Shown here: positions 54,001 through 63,069 of the stretch, piece by piece
Layout of the letters: each line of letters begins with the position of its first letter
How positions within the stretch are numbered: the stretch's first letter is position 1
Source of the DNA: Parachlamydiales bacterium
GTDB taxonomy: Bacteria > Chlamydiota > Chlamydiia > Chlamydiales > Rhabdochlamydiaceae
Assembly (NCBI GenBank): GCA_023265455.1
Contig: JAHFTQ010000004.1
Location: 1-64,000, forward strand
Reading direction: 5' to 3'
Length of the DNA: 64,000 bases
The notes under the pieces: generated by a model
What the model saw: the letters and a program-made list of their open reading frames with translations, nothing else
The model's database searches: none
Told to the model about the DNA's origin: nothing
Position numbers and translations under genes: made by a program

Positions 54001-54408
54001 ATAGGGGCAATTCTGTAAGGCGATAAGAGGCGCATCTATTTGGCCAAGAATTTTACAAAAAACTTCTATAATTGTTATTAATTTCTCAGGGGAATAATAA
54101 TTCATTTTTCTAGTAGAAACGCATTTATAAAATGGAGATGCCAATCCTTTTTGACATATTGTTAGAACTTTGTTTAAATTTTGACTCAACTGTGAGCTTT
54201 GCTGATTCAAAAGAGCCAGAAAAAAATCGTCAGCAGTAGCATACAACTCATGAGTATCACAGAACTTCAGACAATTGAGGATGGTCTCAGCCGTTTCTTT
54301 CTCCGAGGATAGGGATAAATGGTACAGATACTCTTGTAATTTTTTCCCTGGACTCTTTATCTGATCTAATAAAGAAATGCTATTAGTATGCCCTATTTTT
54401 GTTGTCAT
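51100..54408 (-). CDS. Divergent SecA-like ATPase
   Basis: A 1102-residue protein. The N-terminal 400 residues are helical and unlike SecA. From about residue 425 it follows SecA closely: Walker A IAQVKTGEGKSMIIALMAF (about 448), YGTATDFEFAIMR, Walker B FDCIIVDEVDNLTID (about 557), LYGLTGTLGS (about 730), TNTAGRGTDIKLSS (about 849) and VEDQARGRAGRQGQ (about 885). The C-terminal SEC-C zinc motif is absent, and no preprotein cross-linking domain is obvious. It is therefore not the housekeeping SecA. It is the last of four genes on this strand, 3 bases after the coiled-coil gene, suggesting a dedicated motor for that operon. Confidence 0.85.
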   Translation of the reverse strand: MTTKIGHTNSISLLDQIKSPGKKLQEYLYHLSLSSEKETAETILNCLKFCDTHELYATADDFFLALLNQQSSQLSQNLNKVLTICQKGLASPFYKCVSTRKMNYYSPEKLITIIEVFCKILGQIDAPLIALQNCPYFDEGGEEFLEQLARGSIYHTLQEQQLSVLPVPLRSELLRSKFSLIEFKSKIICYLTSLPEKNRLKLNLYIKLFHYLDSDPSLYKFNAQEKIELVKLLIVASTRESEPISQHYALEHFQGILKEALLFYEEWGEDLLLSFCSAIYKNEQPSLENLQRTLWLINRNSHENDNEGLHNLIKGFIAREFSFSQLLTQLAAIPSSAHLEQKVAQDEVCNIISRFKQDPSVSVPLPEHSLNQIEKQYRTIQEYCKKWQAFSSGELISLINTITEDNILQLISIGVLAIRLHFQINLHNTQILTILGLLTYEKGCIAQVKTGEGKSMIIALMAFIMAKQGKTIHIISSARSLAIRDHEKYEKFFSIFGIRTSHICLDNQQPCHFLGQILYGTATDFEFAIMREMIDFTPLFPKQSLPVERSQRFDCIIVDEVDNLTIDTALNKARLGYPAELTFDWIYSPLFHFVQQNFTASQKEILNSKSTIEKLRQHLQQYKNGAFHAHAEKLTDKQLNSWLSSAFQALYEFQEDQDYIVENKSELVKKIVIVDAANTGRLIQASRWSYGLHEFLEVKHDIEVEQESLTPLSLSHAVFYPMYEKLYGLTGTLGSVIDRQELKDIYGIEGFDVPTYRIPQRQDSRQPLILKSDEEYLSTIIDKIQGLQKKGRPTLVLCKTIEDSEFFSKALQKQSIPHEMLNEKQKKSEEKIIEHAGMPISVTVATNTAGRGTDIKLSSLSEKNGGLHVLLTFDPESQRVEDQARGRAGRQGQLGSSEIILSAARLGLSEVNDENIQKYVERIQDQREFSAKARRHTHICRTGLERHLFSLTLKFYESLEKFMQLIKNEKFLHEKSVSLGNRKLTQAPPTLNEILAPGDDYIASEVIKLMMNKLPTATPWKNLLVLMFDRVKNKVIVNWSLQFYKIAEEIITRSNFAQNDIEVLLENAYKVYHETWQRYINPSGNGIIEYIRDITALKLKNI

Positions 54409-54411
54409 AAA

Positions 54412-55161
54412 CTAGATGAGATTTTCAAGTGGAAATAATTGAATAAACAGCCCTGAAATCTGACGCAGATTTTCTGCTATTGCAATGTCAGTTTCTCCAT
54501 CATTTTCGAGTTCTCTAAGCTCTTCAGTCAATTTTTTATGCTCCCTCTCAAGGTCGACTTTGAATGCTTTTAAACGCTCTTTCTCTAAGCTATCAATTTT
54601 TTGCAGCCATTCAATGCGATGAACACTTCCTTCACGTGAGATGTAGGTATTTAATATTGTATGACTTATAAAATATCCTGTAGTTGCAGCTCCGCAAAAT
54701 AAAGCTGCGATACCTGTGGCATTTGAGCCAGGTGGGCTCTTGGGGAGTTTTTCCCATAATCGACTCATCCCTATGACAATTCCAGAACCAGCAAGTAATG
54801 CTATTGTAGGGTTCGTCACACTGTATGTTTCATTTAGGCTATTGATAATTTGCAGATCTTTCTTGGAAGCAAGTTCTAACTCTTCGATGTACTGACCTAT
54901 GGCTCGGGAATAAGACTCCTCAAGCACACGAATACAAGAGCATGGCTCAGTATTATTGGAAGCCACCATTTTGGAATAAGGTTTCGAGATTTTGCTGAGG
55001 ATTTTTATAATATGGTCCATTTGCACATTTTTTAATTCTGTTTGACTTATTAAAAGTGGATAAACGTCCCAATCCAAAATTTTTTGCTCATTGATTAAAG
55101 CAAGTTTATGCCCAGAAAAACTATTTGATATATTTGTATAAATATAATTAGTTATCGACAT
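54412..55161 (-). CDS. Membrane and coiled-coil protein, unknown
   Basis: A 249-residue protein. The first 110 residues are helical with an SCIRVLEESYSRAIGQYIEE stretch and two cysteines near EPCSC. Two hydrophobic segments follow: TIALLAGSGIVIGMSRLW near 120 and IAALFCGAATTGYFISHTI near 150. A long charged coiled coil (IDSLEKERLKAFKVDLEREH, KKLTEELRELENDGETD) comes next, and then a hydrophobic end. It lies 32 bases after the ankyrin gene and 3 before the SecA-like gene, so it is co-transcribed. It may be a membrane platform for the motor, which is inference. Confidence 0.7.
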   Translation of the reverse strand: MSITNYIYTNISNSFSGHKLALINEQKILDWDVYPLLISQTELKNVQMDHIIKILSKISKPYSKMVASNNTEPCSCIRVLEESYSRAIGQYIEELELASKKDLQIINSLNETYSVTNPTIALLAGSGIVIGMSRLWEKLPKSPPGSNATGIAALFCGAATTGYFISHTILNTYISREGSVHRIEWLQKIDSLEKERLKAFKVDLEREHKKLTEELRELENDGETDIAIAENLRQISGLFIQLFPLENLI

Positions 55162-55193
55162 TTATTGTCCTTAAAATTTTCGATTCAAGAATT

Positions 55194-58100
55194 CTAGGAT
55201 TTCTTTTTTTTCACTTGTTCCGTGATAGTTAACTCAGAATGATCCTTTGCTAGAGGATCAGCTCCTGCTTGCATGAGAATCTTCATAACAATCTGGTTTT
55301 GTGAACCAACAGCCGCATACCATAATGGTGACCGTCCTTCATTGTCAGCTATATTCACCTCAGCGCCATTATCTAACAAACTCAGAACCAAAGGAGTTTG
55401 AGCCATTTTGACTGCTAAATGTAAAGCAGTTATTCCATCACAGTCTTGCTGATTAACTTTTTCCAGGTGCGTTAAAAGTTTTACGCTAAGAGGGTCTTGA
55501 AATTTGACCGCTCGATGAAGTCGAGATTCATTAGGTCGAGAGTTCTTTAAAATAGCCTCAAATTCTACCAGGCATTTTTGAAGAGGACTTTGCATGTCAG
55601 ACACTAAGTCGAGGGCTGATTTTCCTTGAAGATTTTGTGTATGGATATGAGCCCCACAAGCTAGCAATACCTTGGCTACTCCCAAATGATTTCCTTTGAC
55701 GGCAAGATAGAGAGGAGAGCGCTCTTGGATATCGGTGATATCAATGGAGGCTCCGTATAAAATTAGAAGGATCACATGCTGCAACTGACCAGCCGTAGCC
55801 GCAAGATGCATCAATGTTTCTCCTCGATTATTTAATTGATCAAGGTTGGGCTGCGCATATTCCAGCAGAAAACTAAATTGTTCATAGGAACCCTCAGAGG
55901 CAGCAATTTCAAATGCATTTCTGCCTGTCACACAACGGAAAAAAGGGTCAGCGCCATTTTGCAAAAACCATTGGGTGCACTGAAGAGCTCTGGACTGACA
56001 TGCCAAATGAAGTCCCGGGAATCCCCCATTAAGCTCAGCATTAATTGGAACTCCTTGCTTGTAAAGTGAGATGACAGCATCCAAGTTATCTTCAGCGATT
56101 GCGCCCATAATCGCCGGGGACAATTCATGCAGCCTTTGTGTAAACTTATAGGCATAAAATTGGTCAAGTATCGGTGGTGCAGCCGTATTACGAGCTGCAA
56201 AGGAGAAAACACTAGCCCCTGCCGTTGTCTTTGCCTCGGGCTCCGCACGCAGATCTAAGAGCATCTTAACTGTCTCCGGTGTCCCCATGCCAGCTGCCAA
56301 ATGAAGAGGAGTTACTCCATTTAAAAAAGTCGACATTTTTTTATCTTCTTTATCAAAGGTGTTGTTTTTTTCTAATTCTAAGGGAAGATGGGGGGTTTCT
56401 GGATCCAATGAGGCGATCATTTTTAAAGTATCTGTTTTTCCTAGAGATGCAGCTGCATGAATCGGTTGAAAACCACGATTGTCCTTAGTTTTAAAAGACA
56501 TCCCCTTTGCTGCAAGAAAACGTAGTAGTCGATGATTTCCATGTGCAGCTGCCAAATGGACAAGATTCATTCCCTCATCTGTTTTTGTATTATATCGAGC
56601 CCCAGAGGCTAATAAAGCTAAGAAAATTTCATGATTCTTCTGGATGCAAGCAAAATGTAAGGGGGTAAATCCATCCAGGGTCCCCGCCTGGTTAGGATCG
56701 GCACCATTTTTCAGGAGTAGTCTAGCAACAGCTAAATTTTGTTCCTTGCAAGCCTTTAAAAGCGGCGTTAGTAGGTCATGATCATAGTGTCTTAGATTTG
56801 CACCCTTTCTCATGAGAATCTCGATATTTTTCTCATTTTCACATTGAATTGCGTGGAAGATGGGAGTCTGACCTTTTTTGTCTACAGGTTCAGAGCAAGA
56901 AGGAGTCAATCGATCTAAAAGGGCGCCTAAAAATTCGGGGGTTGCAATTCTAGCTGCATAATGGAGAGGCGCTTCTCCCTTGTGATTGGGGGTGGTCAAG
57001 TCAATCTTGACGACATTTAAAGGGGAAAGACCTATCTCTATGATACGATGAGCCCATGTATTCCCTGCACGATCTCGAATCTCCGAGTGAAGAAAGAATT
57101 CTTTTATCACATATTGGATAATGGTTTTGTTGCCCATTTGCAACAGCAGTTGAAGAGGAGTTCCCCAACTTTGGTCCTTCTCAATGAAAAGAACTTCAGT
57201 GGGATTCAGCTTTACTAAGAGGGTGTGAACGGCGTTAGAATCTTCTTTTTGTACAGCCTCGACCAAGGCATCTAGATGCTGATTTGGGCCGTTTTTCTCT
57301 CCTTGAAGGAGCGTTCGAATCGCTCTATGAAATTTTGCCAACTCCAAAGCTGTTTTGCCCTCTTTATTTTTTTCATCCTTATATCCAGCTTGAAGAAGAA
57401 GATGAACACAATGGGTATGACCTCCCATGCAGGCTAGATGTAAAGAACCATTGCCTTTTCCATCTTTTTGATTGCCAGGTGGTTTTTTAAGAATTTCTTT
57501 TAATACCTCAAATTCTCCATTCTGGCTTGCCAACAGCAAAGGTGTGAGTCCTTCCTTTGTTAACGCATCTAAGGATGCCCCCTGCTTGAGCAACACAGAA
57601 AATGAAGCGCTATCATGGTTCTCAATAGCCATTATCAAAGCTTGATTGAGAGTATCTTGAGAAGGATGTGCTTGAAAAATCAGCTGCAGTGTAATGGGAT
57701 CATTTTGAGTGACTGCCCACAACAAAGCGGTAGGTGTGATAGAGACACCTTCTTTTTTAAGAAGAAACTTAACGATTTCAATTGCCTTGGCTTGTACAGC
57801 ATAGTCGAGAGATATACATCCTTTGGCATCCTTAACTGAAAGATCGGCGCCCTTTGCAATGAGTAATTTAAGAATCGCCTTTAATCCTAAGCGTGCTGCG
57901 AGATGCACAGGCCGAGTCCCTTCTTTATCAAGCTGAATGTTTTCTAATTTTTCATGGCTGAATAATTCAAGCATAAGGGCGGTATTGGCTACGGAGCGCG
58001 ATTCAATGGCCGCATAAAGCGGATGCCGATGATAAAACTGGTGCAAAGCAAGTTGATTCTTTTTGATATTTTCCAGAAGAAATTTCAGTACCCTTCCACT

Positions 58101-61100
58101 GCCATGTTCTGCTGCAAGGTAAGGGAGCGTTTTATTCCCTTCCATGGAAAGAGGGAGCAAGAAGTCATTCGCTTTCATCATTAATCGCCGAAACAGAAAA
58201 ATTCCATCTGATTTAGCAAGGCAGTGAAGCAGTCCCCACCCCTTGGAATTCTTGAAATTTTCTAGCTTCACTCCTCTAGGCTCTAAAACCTGAGTGATGG
58301 CCATATAATTACCTGCTTCAACGGCAATCTCGAGATAATGCTGAAGTTCAGCAGTTGTGAAAGATCTTTGATCGAAAATGTCTTTAAGAACGCTGTGATA
58401 TTCCGTGCGCAAGAGAGGAGGCACATGTATTTCTATTTTTTTCTGATGTAATTCATGGATGATTTCCCAAAGTCCTAAGCTAGCCGCGAGATTCAAAGGA
58501 GTTTCATTTCCTTCATTTCTTTGGTTCAGGTAGCTCCGATCTTGACAATTCCTGATAATGACAAGAGACTCTGAGACATGACCATTTCTAACTGCCACAT
58601 GCAAAGCCGTATCTTGATATCCATCTCTATAAGCATAAAAAACAGGTGTTTGCACAAGGAGTTCAAGAATTTTAACAGAACCTTCTTGAGACGCTGTTGC
58701 AATGGCATGCTCACTAGGGGTGGCGTGAGGTAATAAACATTCAAGAACAGAAGCGCAATTTCGTAGGATGCTAATTTCAATTGGTGTGATTCCATTTTTT
58801 CTAGCGATGCGAGGATCGGCTCCCAATTTCATCAATCGCTGAACTATAAGAGGAGAGTCGAGCTCACACGCCAGAATCAAAGGAGTTCCCCCCTCTTCTG
58901 CAAGCTCGTTTAAGCAGGAGAAAATCAGAGGCGGATAGTCTAAAAGTGTTTCAATGACATCCAAATGACCTTCATGTAATGCAGCGTGCAGCGGAGTATA
59001 TCCCCCTGCTAATGAGATCATCTGAGGTTTTCTATCCATCAAAAATCTTACAGCCTTCGTTTGGTGGGATTGGATGGCGACCATCAGCGGCGTTGCACGT
59101 GAGTGACTAATGGCATTCAGCGTTTTAGGCTCTCTTTGCAATAAAATTTCAAGCAACTCGAGATTTCCTTGCATCGCTGCATAATGGATCGGCAAATAGC
59201 CATGAGCATCTTCCGCAAGACAGGATGCTCCCTTTTCCAACTCGGATGTTACACCGGATACATCTTCGGCTAATACGGCCTCATGCAATGCATTTCTTCC
59301 ATGAGGTACTACCAGAAGAGACTCCATCCAGGAATAATCCTCATTGAGCCATACGGGAACATCTTCCAGCATCAGACGAAAAATGGCTCCCCGAGAGCTA
59401 TGAGTCTCATCGCTAGATATCATTTCCCAACTCTCTGGCTTTAAAGCCTTCAAAAAGGAGAAGTTATTTTGCAAAATAGCAGTGCTTTCTGGCGAAGGGC
59501 TGATCGTATATTTTTCAAGCTTTATCCCGCATCCCCCGACAATCCTTTTCCCCGCTTCGATTTCATCTGACGAGAGCTCATTTTTAACTCTGGGAATACT
59601 TAGTGGGAGTGTTGCTATTTCAATGGTTTTATTGAGGTCTGGATCGGCTTGATAAGTCTTAAGAAACCATGCGACAACCCCTTTTCCTGACGCTTGTTTG
59701 ATAGAAGGGTCACTATTACGAAGCGATTGCAGGAATGTTCTGGCTATTTGCCCGAGCAATTCTAAGGGCTCAGACTGGATATCTTTAAAATTTGACTTTA
59801 TCAAATAGCGGCGTAAGTGAGAACTGGATAATTCTGCAACACAGTCATTAAACGTTGCTGTCCAAACTTTTAAAAGTTGATCTTTGGTAGAAGCGTCATA
59901 ATAGTTGGGGGTCATAAGAGTATAGCCTTTAAAACCCTCAAACTGGTCAAGAAGATATCTTTCAATCAACACAGAGTTGGATTGCAGGACTTTTTTCATA
60001 TGGGAAACAGGATTGTACTTAATAGTCTCCTTTACCAAGTTCGTTATGGGAAGATGAGGAAAAAGAGGAGGGCATCCCTTGGGTATTTCAATTTCCATAG
60101 GAGCCAGAGTAGGGATAATCCGGTGCTTCTTCAGCGTTGAAAAATAACCTGAAAAAAAGTTCATCACTGAGAGCATTGAGAAGTATTCCCGACAAAGAGG
60201 CATTTTCACCATATGGTCATGAATACGGGTGCACATGATCTTATAGACACCAAGCATTTTTCGGTAAGATGGTGGAAATCTTCCATACTTTCTCTGGTAG
60301 ATCTCAAGGGCAGCCTGATACTGAGGAGAAGGGTTAATAGTGTAAAGAACATCAAAGTCTGCATCGATGGAAAAGACAGTGCCTTCCTTCCGTACACTGT
60401 TTTGTTTGGCAATAATTCTAAAAGAATTAGAAAACCCATGAAAGTGCTTTAGCTCCTCGGGCTCTACTTCTTGGAGTACACCCACCATTTCCGCAGCTTT
60501 CTCTAATTTTTCATCCAAAGTTCCAAGGCCGGTCAGTTCATTGAACCTCTGAAGGTCTCGGAGTGAGCGATACTGCTTGTCGTCTCCTTTAAGCTTTTCC
60601 TCACAATATTGCCTAAAATCGATCAACTTTGTCAGAGCCGATTCCGATTTTTTATCCCAGTTAGAGTCTCGATACCACGCATCGATGAAATCTTCCTCAA
60701 AGATTCCCCCATTAAGGTATCCCTTCATAATGTAATCGAGCATTCCAATTACTCTTCCTACCAGTGTGTTTTCATAATACGGATGAATCACCGGAAACAG
60801 ATCGCTCTCTTGATTGAAATGCAAGCTAAAGAAAGGGACAGCACTATGGACATAAATACCAACAGCCAACTCCCTCAAAATCTGCTGAAGTTCCTGATTA
60901 CTAAACGGTAATCGATCCTCTTCTCCAACCTTTGGCAAAAAGAAGAAATGTTCCTCTTCAAACATCGACTCGGGCGAAGCAAAAAGCCCCTCAATATACG
61001 ACGTACTGCAAGCCACGCCCCCGATCTCTCCTCCCGTTCCTCCTTTTGCTGAAATGGGATTTTGTGGATTAGAGGCCCTATAAGAGTCGGTTAATCGTGT

Positions 61101-61874
61101 TTGTTGAAGGATTTGCGAGAAATTCCTAGAGGCAGGACTTTTCATTACTGGAGATTTGATATAGCCTTCTGAATGGTCTAACAGCCGACTGGCTTGTGAT
61201 AATTCTTTTTGAAGTCTAGCACGTGTTTCTGGGGGATGATCATTGCGCTGCAGCTGTCGTCGAATATCGTTTATTGTATTTTTAAGGCCCCGTTGAGCGT
61301 TTCGAACTTCTGTAATATGGTCATATGGGATTCCGTCGGATCTCCTGGCAACCACTTCCCCTCGTGAATCTTCTCGCCAAGCAGCTTTTAAATCACTACG
61401 CTGAAGATGTCCCTTTTGACCATCAATGTTTTGTTGAAAACGACTTCTTTTATCACCAAATCTTCCAGCGGCAATTAAAAAGGGCCAAACAGCAATTTCA
61501 CCAGTGTCTTGCTTATAACCAAAATGCCATTCTCTAAGTCCTGCTTGTTCAAGTCTTTCCAGAAGGGCGGTATTATTTTCTTGAGGTTGAAGTGCGTTAT
61601 AGACTCTACTGCCAGATAGAATACTGAAAGTTGTCATTGTTCTTAAGGAGGCAATAAGTGAGTTTTTGTATTTCCATAGCTGAATAATGCGACCCTCCAG
61701 ATCTGTATAAGGTAAAGTGATAGGTCGTGCCAATTTAAGCAATGTTACTGATAAAACTGTTGCTTTTTCATAAGCATTTAACGAGCTGGATATCAAAAAA
61801 ATTCCTGAAGCTTCACCAAAGCGACTCTTCGTAAGCGAACAATTACTTATAGGCAGAGGTAAGATCATAAACAC
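55194..61874 (-). CDS. Giant ankyrin-repeat protein with N-terminal Ntox28-like toxin domain
   Basis: A 2226-residue protein. Residues about 135-240 strongly resemble polymorphic toxin domain Ntox28 (ribonuclease-type): GRFGDKRSRFQQNIDGQKGH, DLKAAWREDSRGEVVARRSD, GIPYDHITEVRNAQRGL and a QASRLLDHSEGY end. Normally this domain is at a protein's C-terminus. Residues about 285-850 are a large domain I cannot name (HSAVPFFSLHFNQESDLFPV, RVIGMLDYIMKGYLNGGIF). From about 855 to the end come many ankyrin repeats (GYTPLHAALHEGHLDVIETL, GFTPLHFACIQKNHEIFLAL). The start is uncertain because the first 80 residues are hydrophobic and signal-like. The HEAT-like gene ends 11 bases upstream. Confidence 0.8.
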   Translation of the reverse strand: MFMILPLPISNCSLTKSRFGEASGIFLISSSLNAYEKATVLSVTLLKLARPITLPYTDLEGRIIQLWKYKNSLIASLRTMTTFSILSGSRVYNALQPQENNTALLERLEQAGLREWHFGYKQDTGEIAVWPFLIAAGRFGDKRSRFQQNIDGQKGHLQRSDLKAAWREDSRGEVVARRSDGIPYDHITEVRNAQRGLKNTINDIRRQLQRNDHPPETRARLQKELSQASRLLDHSEGYIKSPVMKSPASRNFSQILQQTRLTDSYRASNPQNPISAKGGTGGEIGGVACSTSYIEGLFASPESMFEEEHFFFLPKVGEEDRLPFSNQELQQILRELAVGIYVHSAVPFFSLHFNQESDLFPVIHPYYENTLVGRVIGMLDYIMKGYLNGGIFEEDFIDAWYRDSNWDKKSESALTKLIDFRQYCEEKLKGDDKQYRSLRDLQRFNELTGLGTLDEKLEKAAEMVGVLQEVEPEELKHFHGFSNSFRIIAKQNSVRKEGTVFSIDADFDVLYTINPSPQYQAALEIYQRKYGRFPPSYRKMLGVYKIMCTRIHDHMVKMPLCREYFSMLSVMNFFSGYFSTLKKHRIIPTLAPMEIEIPKGCPPLFPHLPITNLVKETIKYNPVSHMKKVLQSNSVLIERYLLDQFEGFKGYTLMTPNYYDASTKDQLLKVWTATFNDCVAELSSSHLRRYLIKSNFKDIQSEPLELLGQIARTFLQSLRNSDPSIKQASGKGVVAWFLKTYQADPDLNKTIEIATLPLSIPRVKNELSSDEIEAGKRIVGGCGIKLEKYTISPSPESTAILQNNFSFLKALKPESWEMISSDETHSSRGAIFRLMLEDVPVWLNEDYSWMESLLVVPHGRNALHEAVLAEDVSGVTSELEKGASCLAEDAHGYLPIHYAAMQGNLELLEILLQREPKTLNAISHSRATPLMVAIQSHQTKAVRFLMDRKPQMISLAGGYTPLHAALHEGHLDVIETLLDYPPLIFSCLNELAEEGGTPLILACELDSPLIVQRLMKLGADPRIARKNGITPIEISILRNCASVLECLLPHATPSEHAIATASQEGSVKILELLVQTPVFYAYRDGYQDTALHVAVRNGHVSESLVIIRNCQDRSYLNQRNEGNETPLNLAASLGLWEIIHELHQKKIEIHVPPLLRTEYHSVLKDIFDQRSFTTAELQHYLEIAVEAGNYMAITQVLEPRGVKLENFKNSKGWGLLHCLAKSDGIFLFRRLMMKANDFLLPLSMEGNKTLPYLAAEHGSGRVLKFLLENIKKNQLALHQFYHRHPLYAAIESRSVANTALMLELFSHEKLENIQLDKEGTRPVHLAARLGLKAILKLLIAKGADLSVKDAKGCISLDYAVQAKAIEIVKFLLKKEGVSITPTALLWAVTQNDPITLQLIFQAHPSQDTLNQALIMAIENHDSASFSVLLKQGASLDALTKEGLTPLLLASQNGEFEVLKEILKKPPGNQKDGKGNGSLHLACMGGHTHCVHLLLQAGYKDEKNKEGKTALELAKFHRAIRTLLQGEKNGPNQHLDALVEAVQKEDSNAVHTLLVKLNPTEVLFIEKDQSWGTPLQLLLQMGNKTIIQYVIKEFFLHSEIRDRAGNTWAHRIIEIGLSPLNVVKIDLTTPNHKGEAPLHYAARIATPEFLGALLDRLTPSCSEPVDKKGQTPIFHAIQCENEKNIEILMRKGANLRHYDHDLLTPLLKACKEQNLAVARLLLKNGADPNQAGTLDGFTPLHFACIQKNHEIFLALLASGARYNTKTDEGMNLVHLAAAHGNHRLLRFLAAKGMSFKTKDNRGFQPIHAAASLGKTDTLKMIASLDPETPHLPLELEKNNTFDKEDKKMSTFLNGVTPLHLAAGMGTPETVKMLLDLRAEPEAKTTAGASVFSFAARNTAAPPILDQFYAYKFTQRLHELSPAIMGAIAEDNLDAVISLYKQGVPINAELNGGFPGLHLACQSRALQCTQWFLQNGADPFFRCVTGRNAFEIAASEGSYEQFSFLLEYAQPNLDQLNNRGETLMHLAATAGQLQHVILLILYGASIDITDIQERSPLYLAVKGNHLGVAKVLLACGAHIHTQNLQGKSALDLVSDMQSPLQKCLVEFEAILKNSRPNESRLHRAVKFQDPLSVKLLTHLEKVNQQDCDGITALHLAVKMAQTPLVLSLLDNGAEVNIADNEGRSPLWYAAVGSQNQIVMKILMQAGADPLAKDHSELTITEQVKKKKS

Positions 61875-61885
61875 TCTCGCTTGTT

Positions 61886-62476
61886 TTAATTCTGTTCGTT
61901 CGATGAGCTTATGGTCTGCAACATACGATAAACTTTTTCTAGCACTACAGGGCTGGGTCTTTCATCTTTCAAAAGATCTGACCATTCTTCACCTACTGCT
62001 CGGGCTAGAGCTTCATATGCAGCATCACGATAAAGTTCTATCGATTCATTTTCTTCTTTGTTTTCAACAATGAGACTATCAATTAATAGTTGGAGCAATT
62101 CTTTTTCTGGATGATTTCTTAAAAATTCACCTGTAGTACTTATAGCTATTAAACGCACTTGTCCATCATCCCATTCAACACCTTTAATAAATACCTTAAG
62201 CTCATTTAAGTAATCTTGGGCATAGCCCCAATAAGTACATAATGTTCTAAGTGCAATAGAAGAAACCATTGGAAAGGTGGGATAATACAGGAATTCTTCA
62301 ACTAATTTCCTGTATTGCTTGTTTCCTGATTTTCCTAGTATATGCAGTAAAGTATAAATATCATCATCCTCTTCTTCAGGAGTGGAGGATTTGATTCTGT
62401 GAACAACATAGTCCACTTCATCTTTCGTTAACTTTCCCCATTTTGCTTCTTCAAGCAGCTCGTTTAAGGTTCTCAT
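61886..62476 (-). CDS. HEAT-like repeat protein, candidate immunity protein
   Basis: A 196-residue acidic, all-helical protein. About five helical pairs resemble HEAT repeats (YTLLHILGKSGNKQYRKLVE, FLYYPTFPMVSSIALRTLC, VRLIAISTTGEFLRNHPEKE, AAYEALARAVGEEW). Small HEAT-like proteins of this type often serve as immunity proteins beside polymorphic toxins. The gene is first in the operon, 11 bases before the Ntox28-ankyrin gene; the usual order is toxin then immunity, so the order here is reversed. I infer the immunity role from position and fold only. No signal peptide is seen. Confidence 0.65.
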   Translation of the reverse strand: MRTLNELLEEAKWGKLTKDEVDYVVHRIKSSTPEEEDDDIYTLLHILGKSGNKQYRKLVEEFLYYPTFPMVSSIALRTLCTYWGYAQDYLNELKVFIKGVEWDDGQVRLIAISTTGEFLRNHPEKELLQLLIDSLIVENKEENESIELYRDAAYEALARAVGEEWSDLLKDERPSPVVLEKVYRMLQTISSSNEQN

Positions 62477-63069
62477 AGTTCACGGATTCTCTGATAAGGC
62501 ATTAAAATACTGCCATTGTTTTAATCTTTCCGGGGTCCTGTCTCAGGATGATGTATTGACATGCTAAAGCTGCTCGAACATTTATAGCAACAAAATCATC
62601 AAAGATGGTGAAGTTAATTTTGGTCGGCAGCGAAGAAGCCCGATCAGTTAAAAAATGAAAAGCACCGACTGAGCGAAATTTTTAAATTTCTCAGTGTCAC
62701 TCATCAGAGAGAATATTGTTGTGTAGCAAAGGCTTGCTTTGAAATAGATTTTTCAGCTTACAATGGATTTAGACGAATTTGTTGTGGGGGATGTCCCATG
62801 GTCAGATTGAATAGAGAATCTGGTTTGTGGCAATTAGACCTTTTCGTTTAAGGGCTTTGTAGTTCGCAAAATACAAGGGAAGTAGTACAAGGTAAAATAT
62901 GAGTATATCCAGTAATATGCAGGTTATGCCTAACCTGTGTAAAAAAGGAGTTTCTTGTGCACTTTCGGTGATTTGTAGAGAGAGCTTCCTAGATGTCACT
63001 AACGTGGATGCTATCGAATATTGATTGAATATTGTAAAGAACGGCTTTGTTTAGCTTGAAGGATTTGAT
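62477..63069. other. Gene-poor gap with possible coding remnant
   Basis: About 590 bases without a convincing gene. On the minus strand, roughly 62688-62502 stays open for about 60 codons (reading ...FHFLTDRASSLPTKINFTIF... and ending ...KTMAVF) with no good start; it could be a worn gene fragment. A 65-codon frame at 62802-62999 (minus) with one hydrophobic stretch lacks a ribosome site. AAATTTTTAAATTT near 62678 is a small palindrome. The gap likely holds divergent promoters for the ankyrin operon and the transporter gene. Confidence 0.4.

Noticed and set aside
60206..60452. Overlapping small frames on both strands within the ankyrin giant
   Set aside because: They are shadows of the long frame, with no start signals.
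62802..62999. 65-codon minus-strand frame with one hydrophobic segment
   Set aside because: There is no ribosome site or neighbouring partner, the composition is like that of the surrounding gap, and it is not convincing as a gene.
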